From Crotophaga sulcirostris (taxonomy: Eukaryota; Chordata; Aves; Cuculiformes; Crotophagidae): a stretch of DNA of 64,000 bases. Numbering within the stretch: the first letter of the stretch is position 1; each line of letters begins with the position of its first letter. The DNA lies in contig VYZB01000294.1 of the NCBI GenBank assembly GCA_013397455.1, forward strand, positions 434,001 to 498,000, in the 5' to 3' direction. The notes below the pieces were generated by a model. That model did not search any database and was not told the DNA's origin. It saw only the letters and a list, made by a program, of their open reading frames with translations. The position numbers and the translations under genes are program-made. Positions 25,031-36,048 of the stretch are shown piece by piece.

Positions 25031-28000
25031 ATCCTAGGAATGACCTATGTAGAAAGATGAATGAAGCTATTATATAGAGATGATGGTCTGCAGATGAGGA
25101 ACAGTCATCCTTATTGTTGCTTCCCCCTCACTGTAAAGTCTAGGAATGAAATTGTGATCCCATTGATGTCAGAGTGAATGTAGCCAAAGAAATGATGGGT
25201 CAGGATTTTCACCGTTGACCTCTATATGCCAAAACTTGAGAATCTCTCTTGACAAACCCAAATAGGTCTATATACTTTCATTATTCTTGAGCTTGCAGAG
25301 GTTTCTGTAGCTCCTGCCTTTCTCTTCACTGTCCACATCTTTGAAGGCATCTGTCCATAATAAACTTTGGGCCTGCACCTGCGATCCTGTTCCCTGCTTG
25401 CGTGACTGGTGCCCTACCTTCCATACAGTGCCTGTTGAAGAGCACCCAGAGCATACCCTGAAGTAACAAGGGTTTGTTACGTACGTGGCCTTTTCCCACC
25501 TCATTTCCCTCAAAATCAGTCTAAGTTTAATCACTTGCTCCACCAGACCTCTGGCTCATGGGATATTTTCTGCCTCCCAAGTCCTGGCTGAAGGCTATTA
25601 TCAGAAGGCATATGGATTAGTGAAAGGACAATTAAGAACAAATCTCTGTAATACATTATTTCACATTGATAGACTTGACAGATACACTTTTCCCAAGTAG
25701 TTTTTATCATCAGAATTTGCAAGTAATTAAAATAAAATAACATAACAACACACTGATTTATATATAGAACAACTGCAACAGGAATGCAATAATAAAATCA
25801 ACAGCCCGTGAAGTAATAAAAATTAATCTTGAAAGAGTATTACCTGCAAATATCACACATGGCCCTTTCACAGGTTTCAAGATATAGGAAGACTCCATGA
25901 GATTTCTTCTGCAGAAAATAACTGATTTAATATTGGCGCCTTAGCAACTGTGAGCAGGTTTTGCCTGTGGTCTCAGATCTGTCTTGGCAGCTGTGAGATG
26001 AATCTACCAGCACTGATCCTTCAATGCATCTTGAGATGTCACAGGGTTTTCTGCAGGCTCAATATGTTTCATGTGGGCTATCCCAAGTGCTGTGCTGCTG
26101 CTGAAGGTTTCCAGGCTTGCACAGTAATTCGCTGTATTAAAATGGGTCTTTTTAAAGCTAGCAGCCTGACATCATGCCTCATGTTTGCCAGAGGGGGATA
26201 ACTGCATCAGGTGTAGTAGGGAAAACGAGAACTGGTGTTGCTTGTATGTAGATATTAATATTGTATCATGTATAAAATAACTATGTTTCTGACATTAAAC
26301 ACTTGCTGCCATTCCTGAGGAAGAACCACCAGTGCCTGTGAAGAATTTTTTTTAATCCAATAGGGCTCCTCTGAAATATAATATCACAGGAGTTTGCTAG
26401 CAGTGGAAGAAGAGGCATAGAAATGATCAGCATGTTGGAAAGAAAATCTGATAAGCAACCCTTGGGAGTCATCCCTGACCTCCCTAGATAGCTCCTCATT
26501 CATGTTGTGCCTGATTTGGAAGGTGGACTTGAAACTGAGCCTCCTGTATCTTAGATAAATGCCTGCCTGGATCACCAGGGGACTTGCTTACTGGTTTTCC
26601 AGCTCTCTTGCCTCTCCCATATATTTTTCACATGATGTTTTTGGAAGGTAAAGTAAATCAATATGTGATTTCATGAAAAAAAAAGTATTTACCACCCAAT
26701 ACTCAAGGATGAGAACACACAGCTGATGGGAAATAGTTGAATAAATGTATCTTTGATCTGCATATTTCTGTTCCCTTTCTGTGTTTGTGCTTCTTCAGCA
26801 AATGGGTTTGGAAACACTCTGAATGTTTTAATTTTTTAATATTTACACTGCAAACACAACATGAAAGCATTTACTTTAAGACTACAGTCATTCCAGGAAT
26901 ACCAAATTCAGCCTAAATTGCAGACTTTAAGCCCAATGGGCAAGACGAGTTCAGATTTGAATCTCCAGTGCACTCTTCAATGATAAAATGAAGTAAGAAC
27001 AGACTTCAACCCTGTTTTTTAAAATTACTTATGATTTTAACAACCCATCAAGGAGTAGTGCAAAGTTTTGCTTTTGCTGATGAGCCTTATTTTGTGGAGT
27101 TAACCAACAAACAAAATCTTCAGTGGTTCATTTCACAGTATCAGAAGAGCTGGCCGTAGTCTGATTAAAGGTTAGTTACGTGGTTTTCTTTTCCTTACCT
27201 CAGTTTCTAACTTATCATCTTTTAAACTTTGTTCTAGACAATGCACAGGTCTGTGAGACATGGTTTCCTGTATCTCTTCTGACACTCTTTCAGGGCTCAG
27301 GAAGTCTGACGAGTCTTTCCACTTCTTTGAGCTGCTCTGGTATCATACTCAGTGCTATTGCACCCTAAGTTTTTGTTTGCACTTGGCAAACCTTCCAACT
27401 TTTGAAATACCTCCTTGTGAAGAAAGCAAGGGACTGCCAAATTTCTGGAGAATGCAGACTTTTAGCTCAAGTTAAAGAGTTGAGGAGCAGTCTCCCCGGA
27501 CTTGAATTTCTGTCAGATCTCATGCCAGGACTTGCAGGCTTTTGCATATTTCCACCTAGCTAGGTGATTTCATAATTGAAACCCTGAAGAGTAGGAAGTC
27601 ACGGTGATGCTGCGGGCGAAAGAATCATGGCAGGCTGATAAATGAGGGTGGTTACCAAAGCAGGCTGAGGGAGTCATATAGTCTATCCACATAGACGCAA
27701 TGTTCCTATTTAAAACCAAAGTAAAATTACTCTTGAGGATAAAGGCATAAAGATGAAGACTAAGAATGAGACTCTGAGGACCTCTGTAGTGGCTGTGAAG
27801 GGCACAGTGTGTGGAGATGACTGCAGAAAGTAAAAATCGTAGAAGGAACAGAGTCTGGATTCAGTCCAGAGAAGAGATAGTACTCTCAGAAAAGATGCTC
27901 CAAAAATGAAAGTTATTATTAAATACATCCAGAGATCGGAGTACGGGAAAATGAAAGTTATGTCTTCCCTGAAATGAAGTCACTGGCTGCCCAGAAGAGG

Positions 28001-29950
28001 CTCCACAGGGAACAGAAGGTGGAGGAAATCAAAGAGGAAATGCTATTTTAATATCCCCAATTCATTTTTATTTGAAGTACAAGAATCAGTCACTTGCATT
28101 GTTAAATGGTCTGAAAGTTAAAGTTTCAGCTTCTTTTTCTTCAAAAAGGTGATACATGGAGTTCTGTGGTGCCAAGATAAACTCTTTTATTCTCACCCAT
28201 CAAGCGTTTCACTTCCCCTGCAGTGTACCCTGCAGGAAACCAGATAGCAATTGGGACTGCCAGGATTTCTCTGTTAGTATTAATCCTTTTCTATTACTTC
28301 TTTCTGTAAACTTTAATTGTTATTCCTTTTTCTGCATTACTTAAATAAAATAAGCTATAGAAAAGAGAGTGTAATACTATGATCAGAAAAGGGAAAACAA
28401 TGTATTTCCTACAATCTCTGTAGGAAATACCAACCACTGCAGCTCTCAGTTACTGAGAGGTACATAGTGCTGTTCAAATTGCAGCATCTGCCTGTGTTAA
28501 GAGCTTCACATAAAGAAGAAAATGTCTTGCTGGTCATAGACGATCAAATGGAAGTAATTTGTCCTGAATTGTTACTGCTGTGCGTAAGGAAATACACATG
28601 CAGTGAAACAAGAATAATAGTACATAGTGTTAAAACATAAAATACTGTAAAATGAGTTTTAGAATCAATGAAATATTTGTACAGGATGTTGAATTTCACA
28701 TTAAAGTGTCAGCTAAGTTTTCTGAATCAACAGAGATTTTTTTCTTCATTGGGTTGGAGATGTAACAAAGAAAGGATGAAATGATACAAGGTATAATGAC
28801 AAACAGGCTACTTCACATAGTAATGTGATGTACCAGATTCATCATCCACAAATGCATAACTAGCTATTTCCTGAGGATTATAAACCCAGACTGCTGTTTA
28901 ACTAATGTCCTGGTTTCTGTGAAAAAAAAAGCAGCAGAAGTAATAGGATTTATCTCTCCTAGTTAAGTAAGAAAAATGTTCTCTAGAGAAAGACTGAGCT
29001 TTCTGAAAACATACCTGCTTGTGGGAGTACGTCTTTGTGTATGATGCCATGGTTAGCTGCTAGATTACCTCCTACAGAACCAGTCATATCAGAGGATAAA
29101 AAGACTGATATGAAATAAAGCTGAGGTTGAAATTGAGGTTTATATTAGAAATAAGAACATTTCATATAATGGATTATTAATCGTCACATCCAGATCATTG
29201 ACACTTACAGTCCCACCTCGGTTCAGTTCTCTGTTTTATAAACGATTAAGTATTCCCCAAGCTGGAAAGAATGAGCTCCTTTCTGCCATACCAGATACTT
29301 TAATTGCTGATCCTCAGGGCCAGTCACTTGCTTTCCATCTTTGACTCTTGTTGAGGCTTTGCAAGACTGGTAAAATATTCGATAAGTGAAAAAGAGATGG
29401 TCCATAGCCTGACCAGCAAGGTATTTGTTGGAGAACTGGGGAAGAGCTCAGGTGAAGCAGGGGAAGGAATTGAGTAATGGGTTTTCCACTTTTTATAGAA
29501 ACATGAATTTTGACAGATGACCAAGTCTAGCCCTGGATGGAACTCTTCTCTAAGCAAAAGAGAGAGTCAGCGCAGAAAAATGCCATATTTCACTACCAAT
29601 CAAGTGAGTGCCCAAGGCATTTCTCTGCCTGATTTAGCACAGCCTGCAGGTCTTAGTAGCTACCTGGATTGTTTAGTGTTGTCTTTGTACAGAAATTCTC
29701 TGCTGGACCTGAGAAATCTGTCATAAAATGTCTGTTTCTGCAAAATTTAAATTTAAATTGATGTTGGCCACCTTCTCTGAAAATGTACAGAACAATTTCA
29801 ATTAACCTTAATAAATTCTTTGCTACTATTTTGTTATAATACAAATATATAAGGGGAGTGGAGGGAGGGTGGCATTAATTTTCTTTTGTTTTATGAAGAA
29901 TACATTATTCTGATATACCTGTGTACAGGATGATTCATTGAGCTGCAATT
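25031..29950. other. Unique AT-rich DNA
   Basis: No gene or repeat family was recognised. A perfect 12-bp hairpin at 28402-28430 is listed separately. The open frames are short, overlap on opposite strands and lack motifs. Confidence 0.5.
28402..28430. repeat. Perfect inverted repeat, 12-bp arms
   Basis: GTATTTCCTACA (28402-28413) and TGTAGGAAATAC (28419-28430) are exact reverse complements around the 5-base loop ATCTC. Pairing does not continue outside the arms, so it is too short for a typical microRNA precursor. Confidence 0.9.
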
Positions 29951-29994
29951 TTCAATTATAATTCAATTATAATTCAATTAAAATTCAATTATAA
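29951..29994. repeat. 11-bp tandem repeat, four units
   Basis: Four head-to-tail copies of TTCAATTATAA fill the interval, with the third changed to TTCAATTAAAA. It is a small AT-rich minisatellite with an unusually exact 11-bp period. Confidence 0.92.
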
Positions 29995-31125
29995 ATAACT
30001 ATATCTTGGCATACAGCTCCTTATAGCATTTTTGCTTGTCCTTCTCCACATTACATTTTGTTCTGGATTACAGATAGCTTTCTGGTGTCTTCAAGCAAAT
30101 CATTTGCAATATTAAACACTCTGCCATCTATTTATAATAGATGTTAGGATCAAACTGGCTTGCTAATCCTGTGCAAAAAGACTTTGTTATCTTGCTCAGG
30201 ATTTCACTCTCAGCTGTTGCTCTCACAATTTGAACAGTGGTTCGTATCTCACTTGTTGTCTTCTAGCTAATGTGTTGTTTGTCCTAATCAGGCTAATATG
30301 TATTTAGAATTGTTCAACAGACTTTTCTATGCTTAAATTGTATACAAATACCATTCTTAGGTTCATCTTACATTGAAAAAAAAGAATTTGGACATGAAAA
30401 CAGCCCCAAATATATATCTGCCCCCATGGGAAGTCGTTAAAGCAAGATGTTTAAAGACAGGTTCGTTCAGCCCAGGTTTCCTCTTCATGCATGGTCTAAG
30501 GCACAGGTCTTTGTGAACCACATTGCCTGGCTTTGAATTCTGGGAGCCTGAAGCTATTCCCATGTCCTGATTCTGAGGAAATTAAAAAACAGACCAGTGT
30601 TTGGAGGGAAGATGCAGTGTTTTTCATCTAGGGGAGCAGGACTCCGAGGTGTTAGTAGTTCATGGTGCCAGCAGCTAGTCAGTCACAGATTTCTCACAGT
30701 TCACCATTTTAATGAATTTTAATTCCCCTTCCTGGTTTCTGGATGCAGGTCTGCTGGCGATGTCAGCTGTTTTACTGAGCTCTACCTGTCTCACCTCTCA
30801 TTTCTGTTTGTATCGGTTTACTTGGCATAAACTCTATTATTTATAAAATTACTCTCACGTTTTCTCACATTTTTCTATTTGTGGTGCTGTTTTTTCCTCA
30901 AAAAACAAAGAAACCCTTATGGTGGCTGTGATTATACAGCAAAAAATCATCTCTTCTAAGAGGTGTTTTAGGCACCAAACTCAATCCATGTAGCAGCCTT
31001 CTCTCTTTGGAGATGCTGACTGTGCAGAAATGGTTGATCTCTTTATATGGGCTTCAGGCAGAACCTTACTAATGCATTGAAAGAAGGAAAATACTTGAGA
31101 AGAAACACCTACCTGTAGACAAGTA
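29995..31125. other. Unique AT-rich DNA
   Basis: Nothing recognisable. A short inverted repeat, CATCTATT/AATAGATG, sits near 30124-30142. Confidence 0.5.
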
Positions 31126-31195
31126 TAAAATCATAGAAAAATTTAGGTTGGAAGGGAACTCTGGAGATCATCTAGCCCAGGCACACATGCAAAGC
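31126..31195 (-). mobile_element. CR1 LINE 3' tail fragment
   Basis: AAAATCATAGAAAAATTTAG, then GGTTGGAAGGGAACTCTGGA and GATCATCTAGCCCAGGC, are the antisense CR1 3' end. About 70 bp is left. It lies just below the retrovirus-like segment at 31337-31858, on the same strand. Confidence 0.8.
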
Positions 31196-31336
31196 AGGAC
31201 CACGTTCAAAGTTATATCACAAAAAAAAAGTTTCCATTTCTAAATGTTCATCAAATTAGACATAAATTAAAGGATGCTGCCTTTGAATGGATGTCTTCTG
31301 TTTCATCTTCCAGCAAAGGTTTATCCACATTCTCTC

Positions 31337-31645
31337 CTATTGTCCTGCTGGAGGGCAAGCAGATTTCTCCTCGCAGCATGAAACGGCTGCATTCTGCTCT
31401 CCCCTTTCTCCTGGGGCTGTTATCACTTTCTGTGGCACCATGCTGGCATTTGCACCTGTGTTCAATATAAAAGTAATAAATGTTCCATTTGCTTTCAGGA
31501 TGACAGTCAATTCATCTTCTGCAACAACACTAGTTTGTGCACCTATGAGAAATTCCCGTGATGGTGCTCTTACATCCTCCTTGTCTAGAGTGCCTTTGCT
31601 GGTGGTTGCAAACTGTTGAAAAGCGCTGTTTGTCTTGATTCTCAC
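31337..31645 (-). pseudogene. Retroviral protease-like remnant (endogenous retrovirus)
   Basis: A minus-strand frame of 102 codons contains ELTVILKANGTFITFILNTG (residues about 45-64), followed by ANAS. The order of a short beta strand, a K-x-N-G-T turn, a hydrophobic strand, then x-T-G-A-x-x-S matches the active-site region of retroviral aspartic proteases, which normally read DTGA. The catalytic Asp is replaced by Asn at residue 62 (codon 31462-31460), so the relic would be inactive. The C-terminal half of a protease (flap and GRD-like helix) is not visible and the frame ends early. A nucleocapsid-like zinc-knuckle trace lies just upstream on the same strand. Chance resemblance remains possible, because only about 25 residues carry the signal. 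Confidence 0.42.
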
Positions 31646-31816
31646 ATCTTAGCTTCAATTAATTTTTACAACAGATGACTATTGTTGTCCTCCTACTGGA
31701 AGGCTCCAGACTGAGCTCCATGTGACTTAGATCCCCTGATCCAAGAAAGATTTTCCCTGCACGTCCAGGAATTTGTAACTGTAAAAAATAATTCTTTAAA
31801 GTGATTTATTTCAATT

Positions 31817-31858
31817 CATGTGCTCAATGATGCCATTTTTGCACCCATAGCAAACTCT
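31817..31858 (-). pseudogene. Degenerate zinc-knuckle-like trace (gag nucleocapsid?)
   Basis: In one minus-strand frame this reads QRVCYGCKNGIIEHMN and then a stop. The spacing Cys-x2-Cys, then Gly, then His resembles the start of a retroviral CCHC zinc knuckle. One residue seems to be missing before the Gly, the canonical His is replaced, and the last Cys is not in frame. It lies about 170 bp upstream of the protease-like frame. This is the expected gag-to-pro order on the minus strand. The trace is short and damaged. Confidence 0.3.
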
Positions 31859-34800
31859 TTGAGATGCTGTCATGTAGATCTGGTTTGTATAACAGCGTCA
31901 GGTCAAACAAGGAACCATCACAGGGTTTGAGCCTCTTTCCTGGACAGAAAAAGACAACCACTGCTGCCGCTAATGTCTAGGTGATTTAACCTCTGGCGGC
32001 TATCTTGAGAGCTGTCTGAAGAAGCAGTAGTGGAGGAAAAATAGGATATTGTCATTCCTGAGTCTGGGTTTGGGTTTTCAGATTAGCAAACATTTAATTT
32101 AGCAGTGTTCTACAGATAATAAGGGATAGCATTTATAATTAGCATTTCACTCAGTAAGAAATGATGGGTTCAGAGGAACTTTCAGCCTGGCAAATCAATA
32201 TCTCCAACAGATTAAGAAAAGCATTCCAGCTGGCAATTAGAGCTTTGAGCCCTGGTCGCAGCAACATCTGCTCTCCTTACTGTGTGCTTCAGTTCTCCTA
32301 TAATCATGCATGGCTTTCTCTCAGTTCAGAAATCATCCAAGCATACAATAAATAGAAATCAGTGTATTGGAATCCCCTGCATAGAATGCTGTCTTCTCAA
32401 GATGTTGTTGAATCACTTCAAACCACTGAAGATTTTTTCCTGACAATGGTCTTGACGATGACTTAAGTACAGATAGCATCTTTTTCAGTTGTGTATCCTT
32501 AGCAGTGATAAGTGGAAGAACAGAGAGTGAACCACAGTGCGGAAAGCATGTGCTTTTTCTGCTGTTTGCTAGTTCATGCCTCCTGTTGTTTTTTTATTGT
32601 CTGTATGAGTGAACCAATGCTATTGTTGAACTTGTTTTGCTTTGTTCTGTTTTGCCTTGTTTTTAAATCCATTCAGCTTCTTTTTGTAATAGGTGTAAGA
32701 TCGAGGAGAAAACAGCACTTTATATGCTGTAGGTGCAAATAAAATTACAGCAGGTCAAAGCACTGATAATCTTTTTCGTTTAAAATGTTATTATCCAAAT
32801 AGGCAAAGCTGATACATCTAAGAAAAAAAATGAAAATTGTTGCCAAGTTCTAGAGTAAAACCACTCTATCCAAACTTGCAATGCAGCTCTCTTTTTCTCC
32901 TGTTGGAGACATTTATTTTCTATGGAAAAGACCCTCAGAAACACAAGCTGTAAAGGGAAAAAAGACATTTAGCCAGTTTCTTGATCTGGATGTTTGAAAA
33001 TCCATGCCAGGGAAGTACCTGGTGCAACTATTGAGTGTCTTATCCTTTGTAACCTACATATACATGACTAATAACGTAATATTTCCAACAAATCTCCTTC
33101 TATGCACCCTTAGAAGTTATTGTTCTATGGACAAAATGAAAGAACTCTTTAAGGAGTAGTTCAGTTGGATTAAAATATATTTTTCAGGTTTCCTTTGGGC
33201 CTGAAAAAAAGTAATTTGTTTTACTCTGTTTCTAAAAATTAAACTAAATTATTATCTTAAGTTTCTACCAATAAAGTCAGGAAGAAATGTATCAATACAA
33301 AAAAGTGATGGATATGATATATGGATGGATATAAATATGTAAGAGTTAAAGCCTTTGATTTTAGTGCTTAAATAATGTCAACTGACTTCTCAAAAATATA
33401 AAGAGTGTTCATTTCCTCACTCAAGGAACCTCAGGACTTCATAGGATCAGATATTACCACTGCAGAAAACAGCGTCACTCCTGTAGCAAATTGCTAGGCA
33501 AGCCTTAAAGAACTGCTTCAATCCTATTGTTGACCACATCAATCTCTCACTCGTTGTCCCATCTCTTCCACCACAGATATTCCAGAACAGTTTCTTTCTG
33601 ACTTTTTTTCCAAAGTTTCATTATTAGTGTAGGAATAACCTAAAATGAATAACTGCAGAGCAAATCTGATCCTGTAGTTTTGCCACACATCACACAGCCT
33701 TCCCTCTTCTAGAAAGGAATGACTAGACTTGTCATGAAAAAACTGTTAAATGGAAAGTTAGCAAGTCTGAGCTAAACTATTTAAAGAAAAATTTTGGTTT
33801 CTTATTATCATTCATACAGGCAGTAATTACAATTGTTCATCATTTACACAGTGCTTGTGAAATCACTCCTAATGGTTTTCAGATAGAACTTAGACCCAGC
33901 ATAAGCCATGGGATAAGGCTATGGATAACAGTGGAATTTCAGGAAAGATTTAAACAAATCCTGCAAGTGGGCTACAGCTGTATGACCTTCGAGGACTTTA
34001 CCTTCCGCTGAGCTCAAACTCATCATCCCTAAAGAGATAACTGCAGAGAGATCAGGACACCAGCAAATCTGGTGGCATTAAACTTTTACAGGTAGAGTCA
34101 CTACTAGTCACTGAGAAATTAAGTCATTCAGTCAAGTCACTCAATCCTGTCTTGGATTTCCATTTGTAGTGAATTGGAGCTTTATGGAAATAAATCGCTG
34201 ACAAAAAAACACAAAGTTTAAGTTTTGATTAAGATTTTAGGGCAACACAGAGAAAACAAGTAGAAAATAAAATCCTTGAAACTGAAATGGTTTAATATAT
34301 CTCTAAAATCAAAACATGTTGAAACAAAAGTTAAATAATTCTGGATGGAGGATGTATTGGAGAAGCATTTTAGGTTTTAAAAATTTTCTTAAAAAACATA
34401 ACACAAAAACACAAAGGCAATATATTCCTACATTTGTGGATACTGTGGTCGGTACTGAAGAAGTCAGTCTGAACAATATTTCATTAGAAAACAACTGGAA
34501 ACAAGCACTTGCCTTGAACGTTTCACTTGTTCTTATCTGTAGACAGTAACTGACATCAGGGACCTTGTGCTCCTTTGTCTTGGGGCGATGCAGTTGCTCA
34601 TGCAACCTTACCAGGATTGTTTAAAGTAACCAGCAGCCTAGCCAAGGCTGCTCAGCACATACCTGAAGATATGTGTATAGAGCTAATATATTATCTGCTC
34701 TTTCACCATGAAACAGCCTTTAGTGCATGCTACAAGGAAAATGGTGCTCACCTAACACAGGGGTCAATGTGATATAGATGAAAAACTAGATTAAGTCAAA

Positions 34801-36024
34801 TAGAGAAAATATTCATTACTTGCAGGCTAGGCTAGCAAAAGGAATTAGAGACACCTATATGTCACATGCATACTCACATCTCTCCTCAGATCATTGTTCC
34901 ACTGATAGAAGCTACTTGCATTTGAGAACAGATGTGAATAAAGATAAAAAAATGTTCAGAAAAAGTCCTAAAAGGACCTTCATGTAGTTTTTCCTTTTCC
35001 TCAGGAAAGGGAAAATTTGGCTTCTCCAGAGGCATTACATAAATAGTGCTAAACGTGATACGCTAATGAGTCACGTATTGCAAGCTTTCCCTGGGCAGCC
35101 ATGTAGACATTAAACAGACACCTCTTGCATCCATTAGCTTTGGTTCCCTGATTAGCCTAGAGTTCATGAAAGTATGAGAGATTTGAGCTATAGCAAAAAC
35201 ACGTTGGTCAACAAGTGTCCATTTTTAAACTGCTCCTCCAAAACCGTGCTGATGTAGTACATGGAAATGGTACCTACATATTCTGTACCTGTAAGTACTT
35301 CTTATCAAAGTAGAAAAGCTGCAGAAGCCCAGTAAATGTAAATATATTCTCACACTTTTGTGGTCAGCATCTCCTTATGAGGACAAAACTTACATAGCAA
35401 ATGGTACAAGGATAGTTTCTGTTTTCAAACGATGTTATTTGATTTCATGGACCACCATGACCTTTTATGCTGATCATGAGAGTAAAACCATCACTGGAAT
35501 CTCATTCTGGGATTCCTGCTGCTGAGCCTGTCGCCTGAAGAGGTATTCAACTTTACCTCTCATCTGCCCACTTCAGGTTAACAGTCTAAGAAAGATGTTT
35601 GAGGAAGTGTCCAAGATTTCTGACAGTTCTAAAAAGCACATACCACACTTAAAATATAAAGTATATGAATTATGATCCTTGACTTTGTCTTTCATATGTC
35701 TTCACTTTCCAAGATATGAAGCTTGCATAGATATTTTAGCAAAACTGTTAAAAAATGTGTGTGATTAAAGAACTGAGCATGTGTTGTATTGTAAAATACC
35801 ATACAATCTCTCCTCTTCTTTTTTTGAACTCACTTCAATTTTCATCACTTGAAAAGATATTTTTTCCTCACACTGTGGATAGAAATTGTTTCAGATTTGT
35901 CATTACAGAATCTGAAAGTTGTGCGATAAACAGTGCTTTTGCAGATTTTTTTTTCAGTAGGGGGGGACCACTTTAGCCTATAGAATAAAGATAACGAGCC
36001 GAGTGCCTCACTGAAAAATGCACA

Positions 36025-36048
36025 ATCTTCACTTTTTGAAGTGAAGAT
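36025..36048. repeat. Perfect inverted repeat, 10-bp arms
   Basis: ATCTTCACTT and AAGTGAAGAT pair exactly around the 4-base loop TTTG. No T-run or transcript context suggests a terminator or RNA gene. Confidence 0.88.
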
